DNA of 64,000 bases, from positions 958,001-1,022,000 of the forward strand of contig JAYKKM010000071.1 of NCBI GenBank assembly GCA_035772405.1. The letters run 5' to 3'. This document shows, in pieces, positions 35,501 to 42,348 of the stretch. This DNA is from Chrysogorgia sp. JL179-B06. Lineage: Eukaryota > Cnidaria > Anthozoa > Scleralcyonacea > Chrysogorgiidae. Position numbers and translations under genes: made by a program. Numbering within the stretch: position 1 is the first letter of the stretch; each line of letters opens with the position of its first letter. The notes under the pieces are model-generated. The model was not told the DNA's origin. It saw only the letters and a list, made by a program, of their open reading frames with translations, and did no database searches.

Positions 35501-38500
35501 AACCACATACTGATCTTGTGAAACAAATAAATCAACATTTACGCCGTGGATGTACTGTTCCAGACGACCTTGCTATACAAGCTCTTGAAATTATTTTAAT
35601 GGATATGCAGTGTCAAGTTAGAGGGTATGGCTCTGTATGTTTTTATGCAAAATATAGTTTTGGTTGAAATGGAAGTTTTAGATTTATGTGGCCAGTGAAA
35701 ATGTTTAGCAGATGACAAACAAAGTTGCATGAAGCAGTGTTAGTGAATTTTATTTTATTTTATTTTAATAACTTTGCCATACACATTACAAACATAAATA
35801 TACAGACATTAAGATAATAGGCTGGGTAACCGCAACAGCTAGTGCCAATTACTGCGGCCCCAAAGCAAGTACGATATAACAGTCACTTTAAAGATACATA
35901 GCGATATACAACACACATTAAATACAACAAATTCACTACGATATATACTAAAAACAACACGATGGTGGGTTCATAAGGCTTCGAGCTGTGTTGCATTTTA
36001 AACGTATGCTTTTCCATGTTCGTGGGTCGTCTATGTCATATGTGTTGTTAAATGCGTTAATGTAGTAGTTGAATAGTAACTTCCTGAAGTTTGAGAGTGT
36101 GATGTTTTTTGTTGTAATAGTTTTTGGTAGTATGTTCCATGTTCTTGTTGTCCGAATTGTGTATGATTTTTGGTATGTCGAAGTATTAGATTTTTTGGTT
36201 TGATATTTGTCGCAGTCAGGCTTGGATGATCTTGTTTTTTGTGATGCTGAGGAGTTGGTAGGGTGGTCTTGTTGAGGATGTTGATGCCGTGGTTAGTTTT
36301 GTAGAAAAATACAATGTCTAGGTAGTCATGCCACTACGTTAAAGGAACGGGAGTTTAGTCGTCAGTAGTCGTTCTTTGTATTTAAGTCTTGGTTTCCATT
36401 TGGTCGCCAGGATCGCAACGGTGTCATAGTGGTCGATGTAAAACTTGTCTTTTGTCTGCTGTATGCAAAGCAGTCTTTACTCATTGGGGATTATAGGTGG
36501 ACACTCTATTACATCAACCATTATGACACCGTTGCGATCCTGGCGACCAAATGGAAACCAGGCTTTAATGTCTGCACAAAGGAAGGGTAGATCGATAATT
36601 AATTATCTCTTTGTTTTACATGTAGGTACATTCTTGATGGTTTCCCTATCACGAAACACCAAGTAGACCTCATGTCTGACAAGAGCATTATTCCTGTAAA
36701 AGTTATCGAGTTACGTTTAGAAGATGATGAAGTATTTACAAGGGCAACTCTAGACAGACGATCACCATCAAGGTAAGTACGGTCAAACTTTTACAAAGAT
36801 AAGATATAAGTATTACAAAGATAAGATATAAGTAATATTTGGCATTTCACTCGATTAAACTACATGTTCTAAGGATTTATGGTGAAGGAAAACTTCGAGT
36901 GTTGTTCTTCCAAACCGGGACCAGTTGTGAAAAAGACAACTTATAGGCCTTCCGGCTGTAATTGAACCCGCAACCCTATATGTGACTTATAATATACCCC
37001 GAATCTTATCCCGGCATTACCACCACTATATATACAGAACTCGTGACTAGGCTCTCAGCAACGGCCTCCGTAGCTCAGTGGTCAGAGCACTGCACTAGCA
37101 TCGCAGGGTCGCGGGTTCAATTCCAGCCGGAAGGCCTTGAAGTTCCATTTTTCGCAACTGGTTTGGTCTTAAAATGTGTATATTCCAACACTCGAAATTT
37201 CCCTTCACCATAAATCCTTAGAACATATAGCTGATTAACTATATACTCCGTTTTATTGTAGGACCTTTCCTGTTCACGACAGCCACAGTATTATTTCAAT
37301 ACGTTTAGCTAGTTGGAAAAAAGAAGTCAATACCGTAAGGGATTGGTATCAAAATGTTCAAAGGAACTGGATTGGTCTTGATGGTAAACTATCAAAGTGG
37401 ATGGTTTGGAATTTTGCTCTAGAAGAAGGGAAAAGAAGCGTCTCACAGATTCAGACGTACTTTTCGAGAATATCCGAAGGTAACACCACTTTTTTATCCT
37501 CAAACTTTTACAGTAATAATCTAGAAATAGAAAACATTTTCTGTGTTTACATACAGTTATAGAAACACGAGTGGAAGTTTGGGAGAACGAGAAATGGCAG
37601 TGGGAACACGAACCCGCGCGGGGCGAGTGTTTCCACGCTATTTCGAGTAGCAGTACGCGTATATTGTTACTATATATAAATATGATAGGACAGCTAAAAG
37701 ATCAACAACGCGTTAAAATGACAAAAAAAAATTTCGTATTTCTATCAAATTGTAGAAAAGTGGAACGGAGAATGAGAAAGGGCGAGTTTTCTATTTACAA
37801 TAAATATATTGCGTATGCGGAGTGAATCGCGATTCACAAAAAAGTACAAAGTAATTAGAAAACTTTTTGTTGGTTCATGACAACCAGGAAACGTATATTG
37901 TCATTTCTTTAAACAGGTAGAGCAGTTTCGATTGCCGATATGTGTGTAACACCAAAGGAATTTTTGGAAAGACTTGGAGACTTCGGCCAATATTGCCCTG
38001 TGAGTTTAGCAGACTACGGACAGTTGGTTGACTGTTGTGGAAACCTTTCACTTGATTTTGCGGCGGAATTTCGAGGACGATACTACAAAATCGAGAACTC
38101 TGAAAAGCTCGAGAAATTCTTAGAAAACCCGTCGGCGTACGTCCCACCAATGGCTACTCAGGCATTACCTGCTGTGGATATGTTACCCAAAAGATGGAAT
38201 GCTACAGAAATGAAAGGAAAATTTCCATGTCAAATTCAGTTACAAGGTTACTGTCCTGTCACGTATTTAGATGGTAAAAAGAGGTAAAAAAACGTTGTTT
38301 TCTTTTGTTGCCAAAAATTATGTGATAAACACTACGATTATCATCAAACATTTTTTGAACAGGTACGAATACATCATTCCAGGAAACGCGGAGTTAATTG
38401 TTGAATATCGTGGGTGTTTTTATGTCTTTGAATCTGAAGAGAAACTTGGTGTATTTATGAGGTTTGTGAAAATTATTAGTTTGCAACTGTAAAGATTAGA

Positions 38501-40694
38501 CTATAGTATAGGTGTTTGCCATTATTTTGCGCAGTGATTGAGATTATAATACAGAAAATACTCTCTAAGCAAGGCTATTTACTGGTGTTATTAAACGAAA
38601 CAAAATTGGTGGTATACAGCTGTGTCAATGCAGAAAAATATTATATTCACAGGTATATTTTTCAAAAAAAAGTGTGTGAAGTAATCACTTCGACTTCACC
38701 TACATTTGTACACAAATTAAATTTACTCATACTCGTTTTGTTTTTCAGGACGCCTGAACTTTACCATGGACTGACGTTGCCACGTAAATTACCACCAAAA
38801 AGTACTCCACTGGCCATACACCACTTACCAATGCTTGGTTTTTTAGAACAGACAGTATCTACGGCAATAACAAAGGCTTTAACTGCTGTTGGATGCTTCA
38901 AACCTAAATATCCATTCCTTAGCGTACGACGATCTGCCTTACTTTATGTCGCTTACAATCTTAAAGGTTTGTGATTTTCTGTGCATGTTTCTCATTGTTT
39001 GTGTGTAGACAGTGGCAATTCATACAATTATGTCATTGGTGAGTGAATGAGAGATTTTTAGTTTATGTCACTGTTAGCCTGCGTGACGGGGCAGGCGGAA
39101 TTGGGGGCGAGGCTGAAAATGGAGAGGCGAAAGTAACGCCTGCCAAAATCCTATTCATATAAAAGCATACAAACTTCATTGTTTATGATTGACATTGTTT
39201 ACTTAGCGCAGTTCGCAGAGCAACCAATAAAAAGATATGCACTAATTAAACTTCACTTCAAATATGAGAGGTCTTTTGTAATTGTGAGATCTCGATCGCG
39301 AAGGACCTAAAAAGTGCCGCTGCTCCAAGGGACTATCGACTATCTAGTTTCTCAAGCGGACAAATGGCAAGACGAAGTTGGTCTATCGTTATTCGTCTTC
39401 GTGAAGGGATAACTTTGATTGTGTGATCACGAACGCTAACATGTGGAATATCAAACTTTTCCAAATGGCAAAATAGCACGACATCACGACCATTTATAAG
39501 TAAGTCACGCTGTTCGGGCTTAAGATTAATCCAACGCTAAGTCAAAGGAATAGAATAGAATACTTTATTAAACACTCCCAAAAGGGTTTTTCAGTGTCCA
39601 ATTACATGATACTAATTAGAGATATAATATACAATATAGAACTAAATATTAAAATGTTAAAATATTAAAAACTAATCAGCTATGTTCCCCAATAAATTCT
39701 TTAACTAAAATACTTCTGAACTCGTATTTAAAATGTTGCAAAGTAAAATTGTTGTTTTTCAACCATTCCGGAAAACTGTTCCATATGGAAGTAGCTCGAT
39801 AGATAAAGGAGCGTTGTCCTGTGGCAGTTCTGCATAAAGGTATATCTAGCTTCCCATTATGCCTCGTGTTAAGGTTATGTAACTGTGCCCTAGTCTTAAA
39901 CTTACGACATAAATATGGTGGGACCATGCCTCTAATACATTTGAAAGAGAGGCTTATTTGAAAGCCATTACAGTGTCTCTTAGGCGCAACATATAACTAA
40001 CTGGTAACCAGCCAAGCTGTTTTAAAGATGGTGTGATGTGATCATATTTCTTGGTGCCACTGATAATACGTGTTGCAAAATTCTGAACCATTTGGAGTTT
40101 TGCGATGTTTTTCTTTGATGTATTCGACCATATGGTAGAACAGTAATAGAGCTTACTAAAAACCAGAGCGTTGATTAAATAAGTCAATGTTTTTCTATCT
40201 AAAATATGCTTTGACTTTAATAATTGGGCAAGTTTGACAGTTTGTTTACATAAGACTTGAATGGTTTACATAAGACTCGAACGAACCAATGGGAATTTAG
40301 CCGATACTTTTGGTGGAGTTTGTACGCTTTTATGAATAGGATTTTGGCATGCGTTAACACTTTCGCCTCTCCATTTTCCGGCCCGCAAGTATCAAGCTAT
40401 ACAGAAATTGACAAAATAAAAACAATCTTCGTTTCACATTGAATGATGTGCCGAGCATTTTGAAATATTCCTTCCATTCCTTTTTTTCCAGCATTCAACC
40501 CCAAGGGCAGTGAATATGTCCGTAGAAAGTACAAACAAAAATTAAAGAAATTTGAAGAGAGGTGTAAGTTAATAACATACCTTGGTAACAACATGAGCAT
40601 ATGCTATAAGCACCCAAGAGAAAGACCTTTTGATTTTGATGTGAAAATGAAAAACTTTCTAGAACTAAAGCTTTTGAGACCAACATTTGCATGA
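12860..40694 (+). CDS. AK9: Adenylate kinase 9 (multidomain nucleoside monophosphate/diphosphate kinase), 30 exons
   Basis: Exons: 12860-12913, 13107-13163, 13257-13320, 13862-13914, 14799-14895, 15031-15143, 15257-15472, 16617-16754, 16873-16947, 17072-17316, 18167-18341, 18919-19063, 19229-19431, 20377-20519, 21346-21755, 22791-23101, 24059-24266, 25497-25692, 25986-26205, 27223-27291, 28834-29049, 29953-30171, 30685-30898, 35423-35624, 36626-36772, 37262-37479, 37917-38283, 38363-38461, 38749-38966, 40492-40694. All joins are GT-AG and in frame, giving 1,764 residues (human AK9 about 1,911). A TAG lies two codons before the ATG. P-loops: GKPGSGKTT (35-43), GPPCSGKTT (about 409), GPKGAGKT (about 843), GPPKSGKTT (about 1272). 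DGFP-type motifs: GYVLDGFP, YILDNFP, GFILEGFP, GYILDGFP. Five CPV modules sit at about 352, 781, 1206, 1496 and 1582, and acidic linkers near exons 7, 16 and 21. AK9 phosphorylates nucleoside mono- and diphosphates with ATP; vertebrate AK9 is linked to cilia and sperm flagella. The C terminus (FNPKGSEY...ITYLG...FDFDVKMKNFL) matches the vertebrate protein closely. Copy appears functional. Confidence 0.96.
13936..14592. repeat. (TTG)n microsatellite in AK9 intron 4
   Basis: About 650 bp of TTG/GTT triplets, interrupted by TTTTTTG and TTACTG variants, followed by four TTGG repeats. Long poly-Cys/Leu/Val and poly-Gln frames across it result from the triplet period. AK9 exon 4 ends at 13914 and exon 5 begins at 14799, so the array is intronic. 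Confidence 0.9.
15630..15853 (+). repeat. SINE family copy 2 (tRNA-derived head), AK9 intron 7
   Basis: Matches 1230-1468 with few differences: TGTGGTCTAGTGGTTACCAC head, GAGACACAGGTACC near the B-box position, then the shared GGAGAAAGTGCTGCCTTTGT body and GTATTCCGTTCACC end. The B-box region has a deletion relative to copy 1, so transcription by pol III is doubtful. Confidence 0.7.
15860..16600. other. AK9 intron 7 remainder
   Basis: Unremarkable AT-rich sequence with a GGTTGGTCAGTAGAGGGT-like patch near 16105-16195, where TTGGTTCTTGATCAG occurs twice. No exon or array seen. Confidence 0.5.
17320..18160. other. AK9 intron 10
   Basis: AT-rich. A short GC-rich segment at 17345-17410 containing the palindrome GGGGGTCCATGGATCCCCC looks like a fragment of a dispersed element. 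Nothing else supported. Confidence 0.4.
18390..18715. mobile_element. MITE copy 1, AK9 intron 11
   Basis: Inverted arms of about 75 bp: ATATCAGTTTGTTTGATATG near 18396 pairs with CATATCAAACAAACTGATAT near 18641, and TACGTCACACATGCATAATG near 18430 pairs with its complement near 18608. Related sequence recurs at 30298-30600. No coding capacity, so a non-autonomous DNA element or foldback. Confidence 0.75.
19435..19955 (-). pseudogene. RTE-type LINE reverse-transcriptase C-terminal fragment
   Basis: Minus-strand frames read SGVIYDRRMPMRLKTQVYKT followed by MVSPVVYVETWAVKEEH (19950-19795). In another frame at 19600-19440 they read RGRLRKRWMDCVRDDGK and DRRQWRAVFG. VYKT-x2-x-P-x2-Y-x-ETWA and GR-x-RKRWMD-C are hallmark C-terminal motifs of RTE-clade and related LINE polymerases. 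Frameshifts between the pieces and loss of everything upstream make it a dead copy inside AK9 intron 13. Confidence 0.75.
20139..20235. repeat. Hairpin-forming repeat, AK9 intron 13
   Basis: GGGATGTATCCTATATAAAGCCC near 20150 and GGGCTGTATATCGCATACATCCC near 20191 are imperfect reverse complements around CGAGGATGCATAGCGTCCGA. It could fold into a long hairpin. Origin unknown. Confidence 0.45.
20530..21340. other. AK9 intron 14
   Basis: Contains repeated TTTGCCCGAATTT-type phrases (about 20838, 20978, 21010), a C-run and a (CA)n microsatellite at about 21061-21083. It looks like the edge of a dispersed element. No exon or protein signature seen. Confidence 0.5.
21808..22135. repeat. Near-perfect palindrome plus tRNA-like remnant, AK9 intron 15
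   Basis: 21808-22003 is a palindrome with arms of about 98 bp centred at 21905/21906 (CTAAGGATTTATGG...CCATAAATCCTTAG). The remainder to 22135 contains AGAGCACTGCACTAGCATCG, the anticodon-arm part of the tRNA-Ala-like core present in full at 37063-37136. Arms and remnant together show this is a rearranged copy of the 36866-37222 element. Confidence 0.8.
22149..22490 (+). repeat. Tandem dimer, period about 185 bp
   Basis: ATCTCGGCCAATATTTAACC at 22149 recurs as ATCTCGGTCAATATTTATCC at about 22334. AACATACGTG...CTATTAT and CTTCGTAAAAA recur at the same spacing, and each half ends near AAATTAATCGGC. Diverged tandem duplication; function unknown. Confidence 0.65.
22601..22625. repeat. (TA)n microsatellite
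   Basis: About 12 TA dinucleotides in AK9 intron 15. Confidence 0.9.
23215..23945 (+). repeat. 17-bp minisatellite (GTCCATCTTAGAGAGGT), AK9 intron 16
   Basis: About 40 head-to-tail copies with variants GTCCATCATAAAGAGGT and GTCCATCTTAGAGACT. The unit equals the internal repeat of the pogo-like MITE at 12020-12138 with one or two substitutions. It is the reverse complement of the core of the array at 27476-28566. Entirely intronic. Confidence 0.9.
24300..24960. repeat. Degenerate TGTTCAACA-rich repeat, AK9 intron 17
   Basis: Between about 24410 and 24850 the words TGTTCAAC, AACATG, CTGTTCAAG and GTTGAA recur every 15-30 bases on both strands, producing many weak hairpins. The open frames here follow from this low-complexity composition. 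It looks like an old dispersed repeat. Confidence 0.5.
25047..25472. mobile_element. MITE / foldback with about 120-bp arms, AK9 intron 17
   Basis: Left arm 25060-25180 (ACTTAAATGAAAGTT...AATTGAAGGCCGCCATTTTT) is the diverged reverse complement of right arm 25340-25465 (AAAATGGCGGCCTTCAATTT...AACTTTCATTTAAG). The middle holds a second, smaller inverted pair, GAAATCCTTCACAATAG and CTATTGTGAAGGGTTTC. No coding capacity. Confidence 0.8.
26242..26256 (+). repeat. G-run (15 G), AK9 intron 19
   Basis: Uninterrupted run of about 15 G, 37 bases after the exon 19 donor. A second run of about 16 G lies at 27127-27142 in the same intron, about 80 bases before exon 20. Such runs can form G-quadruplexes; they are also error-prone in sequencing. 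Confidence 0.85.
26723..26943 (+). repeat. Foldback with hammerhead-like core, flanked by 13-bp direct repeats
   Basis: Arms 26750-26812 and 26880-26943 are reverse complements of about 60 bp. At the apex, plus strand 26839-26883 reads TGACT-GTGAAGA, a GC-rich stem II (ACCGCC...GGCCGT), GGAAAC-GTC, AGTCA. TGACT/AGTCA pair perfectly as stem I and GAAAC-GTC is the canonical second half of a type I hammerhead; the first core base is G instead of C. ATGACTACTTGTA occurs at 26710-26722 and 26941-26953, a plausible 13-bp target-site duplication. This fits a Penelope-like non-autonomous retroelement, by known association of hammerheads with that class. Confidence 0.55.
27476..28566 (-). repeat. Minisatellite (CCTCTCTAAGATGGAC family), AK9 intron 20
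   Basis: The first part (to about 27730) repeats a 25-bp unit, AGTCCCTTCCCTCTCTAAGA + TAGAC. The rest mixes blocks such as AGTCTCTAAAACAGAC and CCTCTCTAAGATGGACAGTC. The shared core CCTCTCTAAGATGGAC is the reverse complement of the 23215-23945 unit. Confidence 0.9.
29220..29267. repeat. TA-rich tract, AK9 intron 21
   Basis: Short (TA)n-type stretch; similar tracts at about 29440-29455, 29665-29690 and 29868-29935 separate the palindromic elements of this intron. Confidence 0.7.
29268..29440 (+). repeat. Foldback with tRNA-like core, AK9 intron 21
   Basis: Arms AATATGAGAGAGGATTTAAA (about 29275) and TTTAAATCCTCTCTCATATT (about 29413) are exact reverse complements. The core (about 29325-29385) has an A-box-like TTAGCTCAAAGGTCAGAG, a 5-bp CCGAA/TTCGG stem with a 7-base loop in the anticodon position, and a B-box-like GGTTCGATTCCC flanked by pairing CCGGTTGGGGCA sequence. 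The loop lacks U33, so a functional tRNA is unlikely. Confidence 0.6.
29457..29600. repeat. Foldback with CGC-GTAA-GCG / GAAAC apex, AK9 intron 21
   Basis: AGATAAATTAAAGACAAGA...CCGAGTTTCACGCTTACGCG on the left is mirrored by CGCGTAAGCGTGAAACTCGG...TCTTGTCTTTAATTTATCT on the right. The right half reads TTGACGA-T-CGC-GTAA-GCG-T-GAAAC-TC, close to a hammerhead core with a GNRA-capped stem II (CUGACGA expected, UUGACGA found). A weak hammerhead candidate inside a clear foldback. Confidence 0.5.
29752..29868. repeat. Near-perfect palindrome, AK9 intron 21
   Basis: TAGATTTTCGCTTACCTCAA...TTTACAGATG on one side is mirrored base for base to AGATTTTCGC on the other, about 55 bp per arm with an almost zero-length loop around AAAAAGATTCTTTTT. 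It would extrude as a long hairpin. No coding content. Confidence 0.85.
30298..30600. mobile_element. MITE copy 2, AK9 intron 22
   Basis: Same family as 18390-18715 in the opposite orientation. Shared words include TTTTAAAATGATAAAGTAAC, ATGCATAATGACTTA, AACACTAAAGTGTG and TTGAAAGGATTTCGTT. Its arms are more diverged than those of copy 1. Confidence 0.7.
31137..35095. repeat. 24-bp AT-rich minisatellite, about 165 copies, AK9 intron 23
   Basis: Unit GATTTCAATATGATGATAAT + ATAT repeats for almost 4 kb with sparse variants (GATTTCAGTA, AATTTCAATA, GATTTCATTA, TAATAATATA). The 24-bp period is a multiple of 3, so it stays open in several frames on both strands and gives false repetitive proteins. 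AK9 exon 23 ends at 30898 with a GT donor and exon 24 starts at 35423 after AG; their P-loop continuity proves the array is intronic. The unusual block TGATGATTTCAATATTATGA followed by TAATAAATATATG occurs twice (about 32966 and 34947), so about 2 kb was duplicated as a unit. Confidence 0.95.
35740..36340 (-). pseudogene. LINE 3' end with reverse-transcriptase C terminus, AK9 intron 24
   Basis: On the minus strand, translation of about 36230-35960 gives SYTIRTTRTWNILPKTI then TLSNFRKLLFNYYINAF and a short tail. R-T-x2-x-WN-x-LP...L-x-x-FK/R-x-L-x-x-Y is the C-terminal signature of CR1/L2-type LINE polymerases. The element ends at 35743-35765 in (TTTTA)n on the plus strand, i.e. a poly(A)-rich 3' tail. 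Heavily 5' truncated. Confidence 0.65.
36390..36570. repeat. Foldback with about 50-bp arms, AK9 intron 24
   Basis: GGTTTCCATTTGGTCGCCAG...GTGGTCGATGTA is mirrored by TACATCAACC...CTGGCGACCAAATGGAAACC. The internal segment is shared with 11131-11290. It ends about 55 bases before exon 25. Confidence 0.75.
36866..37222 (+). mobile_element. Foldback element with tRNA-Ala-like core, AK9 intron 25
   Basis: Ends AAGGATTTATGGTGAAGGAA and TTCACCATAAATCCTTAGA are inverted, as are the inner GGCCTTCCGGCTGTAATTGA and TTCAATTCCAGCCGGAAGGCC. Same family as 21808-22135. The core at 37063-37136 folds as a tRNA. A tRNA-bearing inverted-repeat element with at least two copies in one gene. Confidence 0.75.
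37063..37136 (+). tRNA. tRNA-Ala(AGC)-like sequence inside a foldback element (probably not functional)
   Basis: 74 nt. The acceptor stem pairs in 6 of 7 positions (GGCCTCC with GAAGGCC). D arm is GCTC...GAGC with the A-box TAGCTCAGTGG. Anticodon loop CTAGCAT places AGC (alanine) after T33, on a stem with one A-C mismatch. T arm GCGGG-TTCAATT-CCAGC has one mismatch. Pol III boxes look intact. Its position inside repeated foldback arms, and the partial copy near 22110, suggest a SINE/MITE module rather than a housekeeping tRNA. Confidence 0.45.
37480..37916. other. AK9 intron 26, likely dispersed-repeat fragment
   Basis: Contains GC-richer sequence (GAACCCGCGCGGGGCGAGTG) between AT-rich flanks and an open frame of about 84 codons with no recognised domain. 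I see no array or inverted repeat. Confidence 0.4.
39072..40390. mobile_element. Inverted-repeat element split by a LINE, AK9 intron 29
   Basis: ATGGAGAGGCGAAAGTAACG...CAAAATCCTATTCAT near 39118-39160 is the reverse complement of ATGAATAGGATTTTG...TTTCGCCTCTCCAT near 40331-40373; the match continues outward (CTGCGTGACGGGGC against CGGCCCGCAAG). Most of the interior is the minus-strand LINE at 39550-40220, so the LINE probably inserted into an older terminal-inverted-repeat element. Confidence 0.65.
39550..40220 (-). pseudogene. CR1/L2-type LINE 3' end with RT C terminus
   Basis: Minus-strand frames: 40187-39954 reads ALVFSKLYYCSTIWSNTSKK, NIAKLQMVQNFATRIISG, and LKQLGWLPVSYMLRLRD; 39927-39676 reads LHNLNTRHNGKLDIPLCRT, GQRSFIYRATSIWNSFPEWL and ending FRSILVKEFIGEHS. 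These are the conserved thumb and C-terminal motifs of CR1/L2 LINE polymerases, in two frames separated by one frameshift. The 3' UTR includes AAAAACCCTTTTGGGAGTG and ends in an (ATTCT)n tail at about 39550. 5'-truncated. Confidence 0.85.
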
Positions 40695-40796
40695 AAACAT
40701 ACTAACTTTAGGAAAAAAGTGTATTAAAATTTGCTTTACCATGTACATTAAAACTACGCTACAGACTATGTTTACATCTTTGCAGTCTTTAATTAA

Positions 40797-40802
40797 AATA
40801 AA
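40797..40802 (+). terminator. AK9 polyadenylation signal (AATAAA)
   Basis: Canonical AATAAA 103 bases after the AK9 stop codon, in an AT-rich 3' flank. The only clear hexamer before the next element begins. Confidence 0.6.
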
Positions 40803-41057
40803 TTGATGTTATTGCAGATTGACTCAAAGTTAAATCTCTAGCGCTAGCGTCACGCAAAATTTTATTCGTTTAATAAATTCGCCAAACTTTTGCGGTTATT
40901 TCCCTGTAATCAGAACGCAAATTGGTCCAGTAGAACTAATTTTATGACTGTTTGAAATCTCAAAATCTTCGAAATGCGATACGAACTTTGCGCGCATCAT
41001 TTCTTGTGCTGTGACGTCATAACGAGGACACGCTTATTCGACTTGGCGAGATACAAC

Positions 41058-41453
41058 ATGGCGAGTACATCGAGACCGAGTGCTTTACATAAAACGCGTA
41101 AACACGGAGGTAGAACGTGTGTTGCTGGTCGCCCTGGTCGTGTAAGTTGCCAAAATAGTCAACATACATCAGGTATATCTACCTATATATTCCCAAACGA
41201 GGAAAAGGACTGTAAAAGAAGGAAACAGTGGGAGTGCTTTGTTCGAAAACACAGGCCGAATTTTACATCTTCGCGCTCATCTGTTTTGTGTTCCGCGCAT
41301 TTTGAAGAGAGTTCGTTCACCACAAATTTGGAAATCGCTACTTCTCTTGGCATGAAGAGGAAATTAAATCATGACGCTGTTCCCACAATCGACGTGGCAG
41401 GAGTTGCTGAACTTGCGACTTCTCCTGGAGTTTCAGATCGCAAGCGCAGACAG
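41058..41453 (+). CDS. THAP-type zinc finger protein, first exon (left arm)
   Basis: 132 codons from ATG 41058 to a donor CAG|GTAAAC at 41453/41454. An in-frame ATG at 40974 is possible, but the later one is followed by the conserved domain. The protein has a Cys pair (TCVAG, VSCQN), IFPNEE, KQWECFVRKHRPNF and SSVLCSAHFEESSF. The WxxFV...P...vLCS-x-HFe order is the C2CH THAP domain, a sequence-specific DNA-binding fold shared with P-element transposases. The Cys spacing in the first half is longer than the usual C-x2-4-C. The downstream exons are not identifiable, so this may be a P-element-like or domesticated THAP gene fragment. Confidence 0.65.
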
Positions 41454-41766
41454 GTAAACTGACACTTCATAATATAAATATTCATAAGGCCATATTATAA
41501 TACATAAATAATACGTGTTCCCTTGCTATATTGCCGAGCGAGTCGAGCGTCGGACTCATCAGATCAGACTTCTGATGAGTCCGACTCGCTCGGCAATATT
41601 TTTTTGGGCAACACTTTCTTGCTGCGGCGAATGATCTATAGAATCAATTGAAACGCATTTTAAAACTTACTCGAACAGAACAGAATCAAACAAGCAAGGG
41701 AACACGTATTATTTATGTATTATAATATGGCCTTATGAATATTTATATTATGAAGTGTCAGTTTAC

Positions 41767-42160
41767 CTCAGTGTCTGCGCTTGCGATCTGAAACTCCAGG
41801 AGAAGTCGCAAGTTCAGCAACTCCTGCCACGTCGATTGTGGGAACAGCGTCATGATTTAATTTCCTCTTCCTGCCAAGAGAAGTAGCGATTTCCAAATTT
41901 GTGGTGAACGAACTCTCTTCAAAATGCGCGGAACACAAAACAGATGAGCGCGAAGATGTAAAATTCGGCCTGTGTTTTCGAACAAAGCACTCTCACTGTT
42001 TCCTTCTTTTACAGTCCTTTTCCTCGTTTGGGAATATATGGGTAGATATACCGGATGTATGTTGACTATTTTGGCAACTTACACGACCAGGGCCACCAGC
42101 AACACACGTTCTACCTCCGTGTTTACGCGTTTTATGTAAAGCACTCGATGTACTCGCCAT
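41767..42160 (-). pseudogene. THAP exon, inverted second copy with a nonsense mutation
   Basis: Reverse-complement copy of 41058-41453. It reads the same protein for about 55 codons, then a TGG (Trp of KQWECF) has become TGA, removing most of the THAP domain. It also lacks two codons near the start (SRPS becomes SS) and has a Gly for Arg change. The donor region is altered (CTGAG|GTAAAC). Confidence 0.75.
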
Positions 42161-42348
42161 GTTGTATCTCGCCAAGTCGAATAAGCGTGTCCTCGTTATG
42201 ACGTCACAGCACAAGAAATGATGCGCGCAAAGTTCGTATCGCATTTGAGATTTCAAACAGTCATAAAATTAGTTCTACTGGACCAATTTGCGTTCTGATT
42301 ACAGGGAAATAACCGCAAAGGTTTGGCGAATTTATTAAACGAATAAAA

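Larger units (their letters stand above)
40863..42348. repeat. Large inverted duplication (about 650-bp arms) carrying a THAP exon
   Basis: Left arm about 40863-41527 and right arm about 41693-42348 are reverse complements with few differences (outer ends TTATTCGTTTAATAAATTCG and CGAATTTATTAAACGAATAA). The spacer of about 165 bp holds a smaller palindrome at about 41535-41600 (GTCGGACTCATCAGA / TCTGATGAGTCCGAC). The arms are more alike than any other repeat pair here outside the satellites, so the duplication is recent or maintained by conversion. Confidence 0.85.

Noticed and set aside
41555..41605. CTGATGAGTCCGAC, the start of a hammerhead ribozyme core
   Set aside because: The GAAA half of the core is missing on both strands; the sequence is the tip of the palindrome in the THAP inverted repeat.
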